From: a virus | Reading direction: 5' to 3' (one strand) | Virus record (IMG/VR): IMGVR_UViG_3300018080_002664 | Coordinates: 1 to 49,176 of that record | Length of the DNA stretch: 49,176 bases | Part shown: positions 33,952 through 42,778 of the stretch, one piece after another | How positions within the stretch are numbered: position 1 is the first letter of the stretch | Layout of the letters: each line of letters starts with the position of its first letter | Position numbers and translations under genes: made by a program | Notes under the pieces: model-generated | What the model saw: the letters and a program-made list of their open reading frames with translations, nothing else | Told to the model about the DNA's origin: nothing | Databases searched by the model: none

Positions 33952-35118
33952 TTTTGGTTCTCCTTTATCTGAAGATTTAACAGGGTCTTTATCTATATTC
34001 TCTTCTATTTTTGATATCTTTTTATTACTTTCTTTATAATTGTCATATTCGAAATTCAATCCGCATTTCGGACATTTTAAAGTTCTGACGTTCATATCAG
34101 AAATTCCTTCTATTGGAATCCTATAATTACATTGGGGACAATTTGCTGTGCCAGAATAGACAAATCTGGCTTTATAAAGAGGATTGGTATTAGACTGTTT
34201 CTTAAAGTTTATATTATATTCTTTAGAACAGTTCAAACATCTTATTTTACCTTCTTTTTCAGTTCTAGATAAAATTAACCAATTATTAACTTTACAAGAA
34301 GGACAGAGAATTTTAAAATCTTTTATTTGAGGAGGATATTTCATATTCCCTTTACCATCTAAAATAGCAAAACATTTAGGACATTTAATATTAGTTTGCC
34401 CTTCCACAGTCTCAAATTCTTCATTACAATTAGAACATTTAAGTTTTAAAGGAGATATAATAGTAGATTCTCCTGCCACTATTATTTCATCTTCTTTATA
34501 TTTAGAAGCATATACTAATTCTGGTTTGGCTTCTTTTTTGCTTGTTAAAAGTGAGACTTTAGCATCTTTAAATGCTGGAGTGTTTTCATCATCTTCATAA
34601 ATCAAAGCTCCGCCTGCTATTTCCATATTATGAAGTTCATAAGTACCGTCTTTTTTATATTTTCTCTTGTCTTTAGGAGACCATATTTCAAAAGATGTCG
34701 AAAGTTTCTTCTTTTTAAAGAGTTTTTGGGCTTTTTCCCATAAATCTTCATAATAACTTTTATAATATACTCCATAAGCAATAGCTTCGTTTACTTTTTG
34801 TTTGTATCTAAAATCTATATAATGTCCAACAACAAGAGCCCTATCATGGTTTATATTAACAGGTTTTCCTATTATCTGTGGAAGAACCTTTATAAAATCT
34901 TTTTTGGGTAGTATAGCTCCATTGGCATTTGCCTTATCCATAAAGGCATATGTAGTTTTAAAAAATCCCAAATCTCTAGATTTTATATCCATACCTCTTG
35001 CTTTAGCTATCTTTTCTAATTCTGTTCTCTCCCTACCTTCTTCTAATAGAATAGTTTCTGAATTTTCAGTATAATCATTTAAAAACTGTTCTATTGTAAC
35101 ATTATTTAGTTTTTCCAT
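32926..35118 (-). CDS. prohead protease fused to zinc-ribbon array and scaffold
   Basis: 730 residues. The N-terminal part fits phage prohead proteases: GKPVNINHD (His91), VGHYIDFRY and KLSTSFEIW (Ser140/Ser142), then HNMEIAGGALIYED. Residues 228-473 hold four zinc ribbons (CSNC/CPKC, CPSC/CLNC, CPQC/CPKC and CIKC/CPKC), unusual for this family. From about 500 comes the common phage module IPDSLFAEVKKIKN with MFPMDNKLRVRKALARLSQ, then Lys-rich coiled coils like a scaffold. It lies just before the capsid gene. A strong internal ribosome site suggests a second product. Confidence 0.7.
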   Translation of the reverse strand: MEKLNNVTIEQFLNDYTENSETILLEEGRERTELEKIAKARGMDIKSRDLGFFKTTYAFMDKANANGAILPKKDFIKVLPQIIGKPVNINHDRALVVGHYIDFRYKQKVNEAIAYGVYYKSYYEDLWEKAQKLFKKKKLSTSFEIWSPKDKRKYKKDGTYELHNMEIAGGALIYEDDENTPAFKDAKVSLLTSKKEAKPELVYASKYKEDEIIVAGESTIISPLKLKCSNCNEEFETVEGQTNIKCPKCFAILDGKGNMKYPPQIKDFKILCPSCKVNNWLILSRTEKEGKIRCLNCSKEYNINFKKQSNTNPLYKARFVYSGTANCPQCNYRIPIEGISDMNVRTLKCPKCGLNFEYDNYKESNKKISKIEENIDKDPVKSSDKGEPKMKKDKHDFEKSTEKQNLKIISVRLKESQSNTKKSSVEIEYSGKLIEVLEGKDIEKSGKFNCECIKCNFSKSSDSHCKDLKCPKCGAQMRRKERPGTGQPGKSKTLTTKQRKAIPDSLFAEVKKIKNKKTGNIRKLRMFPMDNKLRVRKALARLSQKKVQKTLTRLGVKTDNVKKKLIRRAKELKMSTILTRYQKAVKKFKGKIKKLRKETKVIKEKSSKTEVLLRGRVKKVIKLHNDIKTKLEKELEKAKKKADKKIKFYKSNAKKILERQKVIGKNYLTDEEILNDDKFERARLSIEKAKENKTKDTASEIVGSKKRTPEYYDKKRREIDDIAFGRKNKE

Positions 35119-35134
35119 TATTTTAGTCCTCCTA

Positions 35135-35347
35135 TTATAATTCTTCTATTTGACAAGGTTGTCCTTCTTCATGATAACATTTATGATACCGTTTTATATA
35201 ATTAAGTCCCTCGAAATATGGTTCGTAAATAGAAAGTTTATCTATAGCATCTTGTTTAGATTCTATTTCTATTCTCACAGTTTGGGCTTGTTTTGTAAAT
35301 TCTTCTTCTTCTGTAAGTTGTTCTATAATTTCTAAATATTGCTTCAC
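35135..35347 (-). CDS. 70-residue protein, unrecognised
   Basis: Acidic helical N-terminus (EIIEQLTEEEEFTKQAQTVR) and a cysteine-containing end (CYHEEGQPCQIEEL). It sits between a LamG protein and the protease gene, spaced by 1 and 16 nt. Unknown function; the two cysteines with histidines could bind metal. Confidence 0.5.
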   Translation of the reverse strand: MKQYLEIIEQLTEEEEFTKQAQTVRIEIESKQDAIDKLSIYEPYFEGLNYIKRYHKCYHEEGQPCQIEEL

Positions 35348-35348
35348 T

Positions 35349-36065
35349 TTATAACTCCTGTTGGTATGTTGTTATAATTTCTTGTTCTGTTAATGCTCTA
35401 TTATAAACTTTTACTTCATCTATTTTTCCTTTAAAATAATAACTGTTTTGTTTTCCGATTTGTAAATTTCCAATTACATTAATTATACTTGAAGGAATAT
35501 CTCCTGAAGGGAAAATTAAAGTTTTTTGTATTCCATTAACATATGCTTTCATTCTATTTTCATTTCCAATTAATGTTCCATCATAAACCATTGTAAGATG
35601 AATCCAAGTATTAGCTAATCCTGTAGCAGAAAATCTACCATACCCATTATTAGGTAATGTACAATAAATAGAACCATTACCATCTATCCATAAATGCCAT
35701 CTTATATCACTTACTTGCCATTTACTTACTACTGCCCCATAACAATCAAGCGGAAAATTAACCCAACCCATAATTGTTAATTTGTTTGTAACATCTAAAA
35801 CATTTCCACAATCTACATAATCATCTATACCATCGAAACTTAATCCTTTATTTATTTTTCCATCAGTTTCAACTGCACCATAAATAGTCCCATGATTATT
35901 TAAACCGCTATGGTCTAAAGAAAGATTTATAGTTTTCTCATCCATAGGCAGATAGAGAACACATCCATCTAAATTTTTAGGAACGTATTTTCTCGTTCCT
36001 CCTCTAAGTTTAGAATGAATTGTTCTAGAACCATATTTAACTATTTCTACTAAATTATTCCCCAT
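35349..36065 (-). CDS. LamG-like surface protein
   Basis: 238 residues, almost wholly one concanavalin-like jelly roll: LYLPMDEKTINLSLDHSG, GLSFDGIDDYVDCG, LTIMGWVNFP, NTWIHLTMVYDG, KGKIDEVKVYNRALTEQEI. It follows the classic LamG order of strands. It is likely displayed on the capsid because it lies within the head module, and it may bind carbohydrate. Confidence 0.75.
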   Translation of the reverse strand: MGNNLVEIVKYGSRTIHSKLRGGTRKYVPKNLDGCVLYLPMDEKTINLSLDHSGLNNHGTIYGAVETDGKINKGLSFDGIDDYVDCGNVLDVTNKLTIMGWVNFPLDCYGAVVSKWQVSDIRWHLWIDGNGSIYCTLPNNGYGRFSATGLANTWIHLTMVYDGTLIGNENRMKAYVNGIQKTLIFPSGDIPSSIINVIGNLQIGKQNSYYFKGKIDEVKVYNRALTEQEIITTYQQEL

Positions 36066-36071
36066 TTATAA

Positions 36072-37697
36072 TTACTCCAATGTAATAGAGATAAATCCGT
36101 TAAAATCTCCTGATAAACCACTATCATTCAAAATTTTTATAGAAATATCTTTACCTGCAACTTCTAAAGTATCAAGAGGTTCTCCTTGTGTAAAAGTTAG
36201 ATTTGTAGAGTATTCCTCTTGAGAATCGTCTTCATTATATATTTGTATTTTAGCTCCAGAAACTTGAGTACCACTTTCACTTGATAAACCAGCAGACCAG
36301 ACTTTTATGTCTAAACCAGAAGGTACTGTAAATCTATGTATTTGAATAGATTCTCCATTTGCTAAAGTAGTTGTTGGTAAATTAAATGTATAAACTTTAG
36401 CCCTTGCTTCTAAGGTATCTAAAGCATCTTTTACTGTAGTACCTGTTACAGAAGAATCATTTCTAATATCAGTTGCTCTATTTCCATAATTTTTTAAAGG
36501 TTCTGCTACAACATTTGTAGTAATTTTATCTCCAGAACCGTTAATTACTCCAGCATCATCATCACAACCAGAAGAATCTCCAAACCAATTCCATTTAGCA
36601 TTTAGGTCTCCACCGCCTTGTGCTAAATTCATAATGCCATAATTAGTTGAATTTATAAATTCATTATAATTTACTAAAACATCAGCACTCACAACACCTA
36701 CCTGATTTCGAACTGTAAAACCATTATAATTACTATCAAATATATTATATCTAACTTTTATATTATTAACATTTGTATATATAGCAATTCCACCTTTATC
36801 ACTAGAAGATGCTGTATTATTTCCGTAAAAATAATTATGTTCTATAATAACATTAGCATTATCAGAACTGGCTACTTGAATTGCAGATTGTCTGCAAGTT
36901 CTAATATCATTACCAGACATAATTACATCTTGAATTCCTTCTGCAATTATTCCATTATAGCCTATAGTCCAAATTATATTATTTTTTATTTCGCCTCCTG
37001 TAACATGATAAAACCAAATACCAGAATCAGAAGTTCCATCTACTTTTTCAATATAGTTGTCATTAATATAAACATTAGTATGAGCAACTGTTGGTGTACT
37101 ATTAAAAAGAATGGGGTCGTTACCTGCATCATAAATTCTATTTTTCAAAATATGTAAATTATCAATACTTGTATTTAAGACTTGCACAGCATGGCTATTT
37201 GGAGATTGAAAATCAAATCCAACTATATAAACATCATCTACAGCAATGCCAAAAGTTCCTGTCATAATTACTTGAGAAGTTGTATAATGTCCAGTATGGG
37301 CATAATAAAATACTCCTTGAACAGCAGTAATATTATTACTATAATTTCCTGGTAACACATAAATCATATCTCCTGCACTAACAACCGCATTAGCACTTAA
37401 AATAGTTTTATAAGGTTTATTTAAACTTCCATCTTCAGTATAAGAATCTGACCTACTAGCATCTACATAATAGATTTTTGTTACTGGAATATCTCCTCCT
37501 CCCGAAGAAGGAGTTTCAGCTTTCCATTTTCCAGTTGTATTGTCATAAGTTAAAACTTGTCCATCTGTAGGAGTTCCAGAATCAAAATTGATATCTGATA
37601 AGTCTTCTATATTATCTGGTATAGATAAATTAGAATCATCTAATACTTTCTGAAGTTTTCCTGTATGAGGATTGATTACATATTTATATTTACTCAT
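36072..37697 (-). CDS. right-handed beta-helix virion protein
   Basis: 541 residues. The short N-terminal adaptor IEDLSDINFDSGTPTDGQ is shared with the large fibre. Residues 75-410 are a parallel beta-helix with coils such as NVYINDNYIEKVDG, GEIKNNIIWTIGYNG and NVIIEHNYFYGNN, as in pectate-lyase-like tailspikes. A beta-sandwich closes the protein. It could be a glycan-depolymerising or binding appendage; catalytic acids cannot be picked by eye. Unusual place between portal and protease. Confidence 0.75.
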   Translation of the reverse strand: MSKYKYVINPHTGKLQKVLDDSNLSIPDNIEDLSDINFDSGTPTDGQVLTYDNTTGKWKAETPSSGGGDIPVTKIYYVDASRSDSYTEDGSLNKPYKTILSANAVVSAGDMIYVLPGNYSNNITAVQGVFYYAHTGHYTTSQVIMTGTFGIAVDDVYIVGFDFQSPNSHAVQVLNTSIDNLHILKNRIYDAGNDPILFNSTPTVAHTNVYINDNYIEKVDGTSDSGIWFYHVTGGEIKNNIIWTIGYNGIIAEGIQDVIMSGNDIRTCRQSAIQVASSDNANVIIEHNYFYGNNTASSSDKGGIAIYTNVNNIKVRYNIFDSNYNGFTVRNQVGVVSADVLVNYNEFINSTNYGIMNLAQGGGDLNAKWNWFGDSSGCDDDAGVINGSGDKITTNVVAEPLKNYGNRATDIRNDSSVTGTTVKDALDTLEARAKVYTFNLPTTTLANGESIQIHRFTVPSGLDIKVWSAGLSSESGTQVSGAKIQIYNEDDSQEEYSTNLTFTQGEPLDTLEVAGKDISIKILNDSGLSGDFNGFISITLE

Positions 37698-37708
37698 ATT
37701 TTATTCTC

Positions 37709-37957
37709 CTATGCCAATTCGTCGTACGTGATGTAAGTTAAATTTTGTCTATCTGACCATTTATTATCAGCTTTACCTGCGTTAGCATATCTAAATTCTG
37801 TATCGTCAGATTTTTCTCTCATAATTATAGCCTGTCCTTTAGGATGAATATATAAATAATAATTATATAAAGTTCCACTAACTTCTCCTGATTCGTTTTC
37901 TGCTATATTATGTATCATATATTCTGATAATTCGCTGTCTCTAAATTTTGTGCCCAT
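37709..37957 (-). CDS. 82-residue protein, unrecognised
   Basis: Begins MGTKFRDSELSEYMIHN, then a beta-hairpin region (LYNYYLYIHPKGQAIIMRE), and ends in TYITYDELA. Fits the small proteins found next to portal genes that attach appendages. AAAGGAG precedes the start. No named family. Confidence 0.5.
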   Translation of the reverse strand: MGTKFRDSELSEYMIHNIAENESGEVSGTLYNYYLYIHPKGQAIIMREKSDDTEFRYANAGKADNKWSDRQNLTYITYDELA

Positions 37958-37980
37958 TGGAAACTCCTTTATTAATAAAG

Positions 37981-39696
37981 TTATTTTTTCTTTTCTTTTT
38001 TAAATTCTTTATTTAGCATACTTTTAGTTAAAGTTTTTGGAATTAACTTTCCGTCTTGTCTTTTCTTTTTTCTAACCCAATTTCCTTTTTTGTCTTTACG
38101 AGCGATTTTTTTAATAGCAGACCACGCCACTCTAAAAGCCCTACTTTCAGATTCGTAAGTTTTTAAAGCTTTATTAACAACTGAAAGAAACACTTTTTGC
38201 AAATCTGCTGACATATTCTTTTTTACTCTTTTTGGTAATTGTTTGGTATTATTATAAGGAGCTATTTCTAAATCTCTTTTTTGGCTCATATCAAATTTTT
38301 CTTTATCATCTTTATCTTTTCTCATTGGACTTCCATCATTATTGATGTCCTCATCTTTATTTCTTTTCTCTTCTAAAGGAGAAATATCGTTTTCTTTATT
38401 TTCAGTATAATGAGGGTACATAAGAATTTCTGTTCCATCTTGAAGTTCGTTATCTCTTCTTATTTTTTCAGTTGAATATTCTATTTCTCCAACAAGTTCG
38501 GCATAAGTTTGATTAGATAACTGCCCATGTTTCCAAAGAAGTCTAAGTTCTTGTTTAAATTTATCTGTAATAAGACCTCTCACAGGAGAAGAAGTAACTA
38601 TAAATTCGGAATTGTTATATTTAATTGAAGTTTCATTTCGTTCCATAGCAAGTAACAATACTTGATAGATTAACAATTTAAAATCTTCAACACCTGCTCT
38701 AACTTCTTCAATAAACCCTTTTGGATTAATAACCGCTTCTCTTCTAGTTTCAGATGCACTTTGAACTATATCAATAAAACCCAAACCTCCTAAGATATTT
38801 TTTTCGGCTTGTTCAAAAAGTTTAGGTGTAAACGCAGTAGCTAAATCAGGGATTAAATGTTTTATTTCTTCAGCATAGTCAGTAACTCTCATTTTAGTCT
38901 GAGCGTCTCTACTTGCTCTATGGTCTTTATATTCTCTAAGTAAATCCTGAATATCTTCATAAATAGCTTTATATTCTGCGTCTGTATAAGTTTTACCTGC
39001 ATTAGTTAATTCAGAACTTCCTTTTTTAACTAACATAAGATAAGGAATAACTTCTTCTAATATTTTATTTCCAAATTGTTTTAAAGAATGTATTATCCTA
39101 TAATTATGATAAACTCCTCTTTTTATAAGAAAAGGTACAGGATATTTATCAAACCATCTTCCATAAGGACGTGAGAATATAACTCCAGAATCTAATTTTG
39201 CATTTTCGTTTTCAGTATCTCCTAAATAATAATCGTAACTATCAAGAGTTAACACGTCTTCATCGGATTTTGATTTTGCTTTGACCTCTTTTCCATCAAC
39301 AAAAAACATTCTAGCAGGGAGTTCATATCCATCATAATTCCCCCATTTAGTAATTTTTAAAACAGGAAAAGAAGCTCCTTTCCATCTTTCTTTAAAATAC
39401 TCTTTGGCTAAAGATTTTAATCCAGGGGGAATTTTTCCCTTATAATCTTTATTAACTTGTGTTGACCATCTTTTTAAAATTTTATTTAAATTTTCATTGT
39501 CAGTCTCTATACCATATTCTACCGTAGCACTTTGAACAGCGAAATCAGTAAGACTATCTACTAAACCTGTCACGTCATCTACTAACATTTTATCTATAGC
39601 TTCTGCCTGTTCTTTAAAAGTATCGGGTATAATTATTTTCTTCAAAAATAATGAAAATAGATTATTTAAAAAAACTGTAGAATCTATTGTACTCAT
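37981..39696 (-). CDS. portal protein with C-terminal ChaB-like domain
   Basis: 571 residues, directly after the large terminase with a 1-nt gap, the standard place of the portal. The body has the portal pattern: helical start, KEYFKERWKGASFPVLKI, DSGVIFSRPYGRWF, long stem helices and a crown. Residues 487-546 resemble a ChaB domain: LPKRVKKNMSADLQKVFLSV and RAFRVAWSAIKKI, then GNWV. ChaB-like tails are found on some phage structural proteins and may bind nucleic acid or prohead partners. Confidence 0.78.
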   Translation of the reverse strand: MSTIDSTVFLNNLFSLFLKKIIIPDTFKEQAEAIDKMLVDDVTGLVDSLTDFAVQSATVEYGIETDNENLNKILKRWSTQVNKDYKGKIPPGLKSLAKEYFKERWKGASFPVLKITKWGNYDGYELPARMFFVDGKEVKAKSKSDEDVLTLDSYDYYLGDTENENAKLDSGVIFSRPYGRWFDKYPVPFLIKRGVYHNYRIIHSLKQFGNKILEEVIPYLMLVKKGSSELTNAGKTYTDAEYKAIYEDIQDLLREYKDHRASRDAQTKMRVTDYAEEIKHLIPDLATAFTPKLFEQAEKNILGGLGFIDIVQSASETRREAVINPKGFIEEVRAGVEDFKLLIYQVLLLAMERNETSIKYNNSEFIVTSSPVRGLITDKFKQELRLLWKHGQLSNQTYAELVGEIEYSTEKIRRDNELQDGTEILMYPHYTENKENDISPLEEKRNKDEDINNDGSPMRKDKDDKEKFDMSQKRDLEIAPYNNTKQLPKRVKKNMSADLQKVFLSVVNKALKTYESESRAFRVAWSAIKKIARKDKKGNWVRKKKRQDGKLIPKTLTKSMLNKEFKKEKKK

Positions 39697-39697
39697 C

Positions 39698-41545
39698 TTA
39701 TTCTCCTTCTATCTCTTTAAATTTTTTGGATAAACGTTTTAATTCAGAAACCGCTAATTGTGCTCTTTTAGTGTCTCCTCTAAACGTATAATAATTAGCT
39801 CTTTCTTCTAGTAATTTTTTAATATACCTTATAAATTGAGATTTCTCACATTCTATTTTTAATCCTTCATTTATATTATTTATAATTTCTTTTTTGTTTT
39901 CTCTATCCTCTAATATTCTTCTTTTTATAGAACTGATTCCTAATCCTATTTTACTAAGCATACTTGGAGTAGAATTGAAATCTTTTTTTAGCCATTGTGC
40001 TATAGCTAATACTTTGAAACAGTCAAATAAATGGTCTCCTGTTTCACTAATACAAGCATACATTTTTCTAGTTCCTGAATTCATAGAAACTACAGAACTA
40101 AATTGACTATCAAATTTATGGTCAAAAGGAATATGCAATCTAGATTCATATAGCAAAATTTTTAATCTTTTTATTGCCCATTCGGACATAAATTCTTCTT
40201 TGGTAATCAACTTTCCTTTTTTATCTATAACAGGTTTCCCTTTGTCGTTTTTCTCAAAACCTACAGCCACTTTTTTATTTCCTGCATACCAAACTAAATT
40301 ATCTTTATAACCTCTTTTTTCAAATCGGTCATATAAACCTCTACCACAAGCTTCTCCACAATCAAAACCTAAAATATTTGCTTGAGTTTGTTCAACTAAA
40401 TAATCAAAAATATTGTATTGTTCTTCTTCTGTCATTTTATAAAGAACGATGTTATATAGCCAGTAATAATCATTACCAACCTCAGAAAAAATATTTATAT
40501 CTGAACCTCCGCCCCCATCTCCAATATCACCAACTATAAATATTCTATCGGCATTTTTAGGTCGTTCAACTACTAAAAGACTTTTAAAATTTTGGAATTG
40601 AGTTTTTTTCAACTCAAATCTTTTAATCTTTTTTCTAGTTTGATAACAATCTTCAACTCTTTCCATATCAAATTCAGTAGAAGCGTCTGGTACAATTTCA
40701 CCCTTGACATATATTTTATAATTAAGAGCTTCTTCGCCTCCATAGGTGTCCATTTTATCTTTCTTTTCTTCTTCATCCCAAAATGGATTCACAAATTGAG
40801 GAAGATTAATGATATGTTTTTGATTCTTATTATTTGTAAAAATTTTTCCTATAGGAGAGTATCTCGGAAAGTCAGTCATACCTGCTAATCTATGAATAGC
40901 CCCCAATTCAGATTCACTTTCTGTACGTTTCTTATGAACTTTATCAGTTTCAAAACTTACTTCATCTCCCCAAAATTTTTCAGCATGTATCTGATAAAAT
41001 TGTTCTCCAGGGTTTTTTCCTTTTAAAGTCATATTAACACCCTGTATTTTCCATCCAGTATTTTTATTTGTGAATCTAATTTCTGGTTTGAAAGAACAAT
41101 GATATTTCCAAGTTTTAAAAATAGGATGGAAATCAAACGCTAATTTTACATCGTCAGCTATTCCACGAAGTCTTTTATCGTCTATTGAGTATAAACAACC
41201 CCAAAGTTTATCGTCGTAAATAGATGAGAGAGGGATATCTAATTTCAACGTACATAAACTTTTTCCATATTTCCTTGCTCCGAGATTATAAAGGTCTGCT
41301 ACATTTTTTCGTAATTTAAATTTTGCTTTTTCATTTAAATTATGATGTTTTGCAGTAGCGTCAAAATCTATTAAAGATTCGTGAGATATCATAGGTCTTT
41401 GATAAAACCTAATACTTCCTAGTTGTTCAACATCAAAATCTCCAAGATTGTCAAAGTTCGAAAACAGACATTCAGTCATGCAAATTGGATTACACCAATT
41501 TTCCATAAAAGAAAGTTCTTCTTCTGTAATTTTTTCTATAAGCAT
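39698..41545 (-). CDS. terL: large terminase subunit (TerL)
   Basis: 615 residues: ATPase and nuclease motor for DNA packaging. Walker A GARKYGKS (89-96), Walker B with catalytic acid AEKFWGDE (D194, E195), nuclease aspartates in IFIVGDIGDG (D340), ILGFDCGEACG and HLFDCFKVLAIA. The motif order and spacing are complete. It ends 1 nt before the portal gene. Confidence 0.88.
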   Translation of the reverse strand: MLIEKITEEELSFMENWCNPICMTECLFSNFDNLGDFDVEQLGSIRFYQRPMISHESLIDFDATAKHHNLNEKAKFKLRKNVADLYNLGARKYGKSLCTLKLDIPLSSIYDDKLWGCLYSIDDKRLRGIADDVKLAFDFHPIFKTWKYHCSFKPEIRFTNKNTGWKIQGVNMTLKGKNPGEQFYQIHAEKFWGDEVSFETDKVHKKRTESESELGAIHRLAGMTDFPRYSPIGKIFTNNKNQKHIINLPQFVNPFWDEEEKKDKMDTYGGEEALNYKIYVKGEIVPDASTEFDMERVEDCYQTRKKIKRFELKKTQFQNFKSLLVVERPKNADRIFIVGDIGDGGGGSDINIFSEVGNDYYWLYNIVLYKMTEEEQYNIFDYLVEQTQANILGFDCGEACGRGLYDRFEKRGYKDNLVWYAGNKKVAVGFEKNDKGKPVIDKKGKLITKEEFMSEWAIKRLKILLYESRLHIPFDHKFDSQFSSVVSMNSGTRKMYACISETGDHLFDCFKVLAIAQWLKKDFNSTPSMLSKIGLGISSIKRRILEDRENKKEIINNINEGLKIECEKSQFIRYIKKLLEERANYYTFRGDTKRAQLAVSELKRLSKKFKEIEGE

Positions 41546-41605
41546 AAAAAATTTCTATATTTTTTTGGGGATAACTAATCAGAATATACTACTAGGAGGG
41601 TATCT

Positions 41606-42223
41606 TTAATTAGAAGTATTTTTAAAAATCTTTTCTTCTAACCAATCAATATAATCAGTAGGAACACCTAATATTGTGGAGTGTTCCTTTTTCGTAATCT
41701 TCCCTTTTTTGTAAACTTCCCAAAGAGGTTTGTTTGCTAATATTTTGTCTTCGAAAAATGGAGTTTTATAAGCTTTATATTTGTCTGTCCTTATTTTCAA
41801 GAAATAAAGTTTAGAACAAAAAGGACATACTATTTCTCTACTTGCTTGATTTTTCTCCATCCAATGATTAAACTTCTTTTTCAAATTGTTTAAATGTTTA
41901 AGAGGACTTTCTGTCTTTCTATCTTCGAATAGACCAAGTTTATCTCTTATTTTAAGAGTTTGGTCTTCCATTTCATTTAAACGGTCTAATAAATTTCTTG
42001 GCACTACTTCAGCATCTTTGACTGATTTACTTTTGGAAAGGCTCTCTATTTTCTTTTTAATCCTACCCATTAGCATTTCGTGGAATACTAAAGACTCTAA
42101 AAGTTCTAAATCGTTTAATTTTTCGTAATTATAATTCTTACAATATTTATCAAACTGACGTTTCGCTCTTTTTTTCTCTGTCGAAGTTAAGCCAGCTCCT
42201 TTAAATTTATATTTTTTAGCCAT
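41606..42223 (-). CDS. probable small terminase subunit
   Basis: 205 residues immediately upstream of TerL. Basic, helical N-terminus (TEKKRAKRQFDKYCKNY), a central helical region, one CPFC knuckle and a C-terminal helix-turn-helix-like part (GKITKKEHSTILGVPTDYID). Small terminases recognise packaging sites on the genome. The call depends on order; sequence alone does not prove it. It starts only 38 nt after an intrinsic terminator. Confidence 0.55.
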   Translation of the reverse strand: MAKKYKFKGAGLTSTEKKRAKRQFDKYCKNYNYEKLNDLELLESLVFHEMLMGRIKKKIESLSKSKSVKDAEVVPRNLLDRLNEMEDQTLKIRDKLGLFEDRKTESPLKHLNNLKKKFNHWMEKNQASREIVCPFCSKLYFLKIRTDKYKAYKTPFFEDKILANKPLWEVYKKGKITKKEHSTILGVPTDYIDWLEEKIFKNTSN

Positions 42224-42260
42224 ATATTCCTTACTTGTTGATACTCAAATACTTACAAAT

Positions 42261-42285
42261 AAAAAAACCGCCTAAAAAGGCGGTT
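42261..42285 (-). terminator. intrinsic terminator ahead of the terminase operon
   Basis: On the minus strand AACCGCC and GGCGGTT pair over 7 bp with a 6-nt loop, followed by seven T. It ends about 40 nt before the first structural gene, so late genes lie beyond a strong stop. Readthrough or antitermination would be needed unless an unseen promoter lies in the 38-nt gap. Confidence 0.85.
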
Positions 42286-42377
42286 ATGATATTAATTATA
42301 TACAGAAAGGGTGTGTTCGATATTGAATAAAATTTTAAAAAAACAGATTATCATAGACATATTTCACCCTCTCCTCT
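42262..42377 (-). ncRNA. short promoter-to-terminator transcription unit
   Basis: The promoter at 42384-42412 would start RNA near 42377 and the terminator stops it near 42262, making about 115 nt. The unit also has AGGG placed 6 nt before an ATG (42360) and a 22-residue ORF (MSMIICFFKILFN start) to 42292. It could be a small RNA, a leader peptide attenuator, or both. Confidence 0.45.
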
Positions 42378-42383
42378 ATATAT

Positions 42384-42412
42384 AGTATACCATATAAAAG
42401 GCTTCGTGTCAA
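42384..42412 (-). promoter_or_regulatory. consensus sigma-70 promoter P3
   Basis: Minus strand: TTGACA, 17 nt, TATACT, with TGG just before the -10 (extended -10). The -35 lies in AAACCTTGACAC, a context shared with two other minus-strand promoters here. Drives the short unit before the terminase genes. Confidence 0.85.
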
Positions 42413-42440
42413 GGTTTGGGTGACTTTTTTTTTATTTTTT

Positions 42441-42623
42441 TTATTCGTTCTCTTTTCGAAGTTTCCGTAATTTCTTTTTAATATAATCATTAAGAAGTCG
42501 AACTTCATGAAATTCACAATCTTCGCAAGATATATATTGTTTACATTTTTTTGGAATTTCACAAATTATCCATTTCTTAAAACATTTACAAAAACTCATT
42601 TTTTCAGGTAAATCTGAACACAT
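42441..42623 (-). CDS. 60-residue cysteine-rich protein
   Basis: Six cysteines in CKCFKK, CEIPKKC and CEDCEFH form a likely zinc site. AAAGGAG is 7-8 nt before the ATG, which overlaps the upstream stop as TAATG. It is the last gene before promoter P3. Unknown function. Confidence 0.6.
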   Translation of the reverse strand: MCSDLPEKMSFCKCFKKWIICEIPKKCKQYISCEDCEFHEVRLLNDYIKKKLRKLRKENE

Positions 42624-42778
42624 TATTTATCTCCTTTATTACTATAATCATTGTCTCTTAACATTTTTGCTTTAATGTCTCTGAAAAATTTAACAGTTTT
42701 TCTAGTCTTATCATCTAACTTTAAAGACCTATAAAATTTATTTTTTCCTCTTTTTATATTTATTCGAGCTCCTGCCAT
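42623..42778 (-). CDS. 51-residue basic protein
   Basis: Preceded by AAAGGGAGG with short spacing and linked to the next gene by TAATG. Highly basic (MAGARINIKRGKNKFYRSLK), no cysteine. It overlaps the end of the phosphoesterase gene by 41 nt. Possibly nucleic-acid binding. Confidence 0.5.
   Translation of the reverse strand: MAGARINIKRGKNKFYRSLKLDDKTRKTVKFFRDIKAKMLRDNDYSNKGDK

Noticed and set aside
36072-37697. Diversity-generating retroelement target
   Set aside because: No reverse transcriptase or template repeat was seen in the window; the shared segments are exact, not adenine-mutated.
42335-42562. 75-residue minus-strand frame across promoter P3
   Set aside because: It runs through a perfect promoter and the end of another gene, has no ribosome site, and its composition is AT-rich noise.
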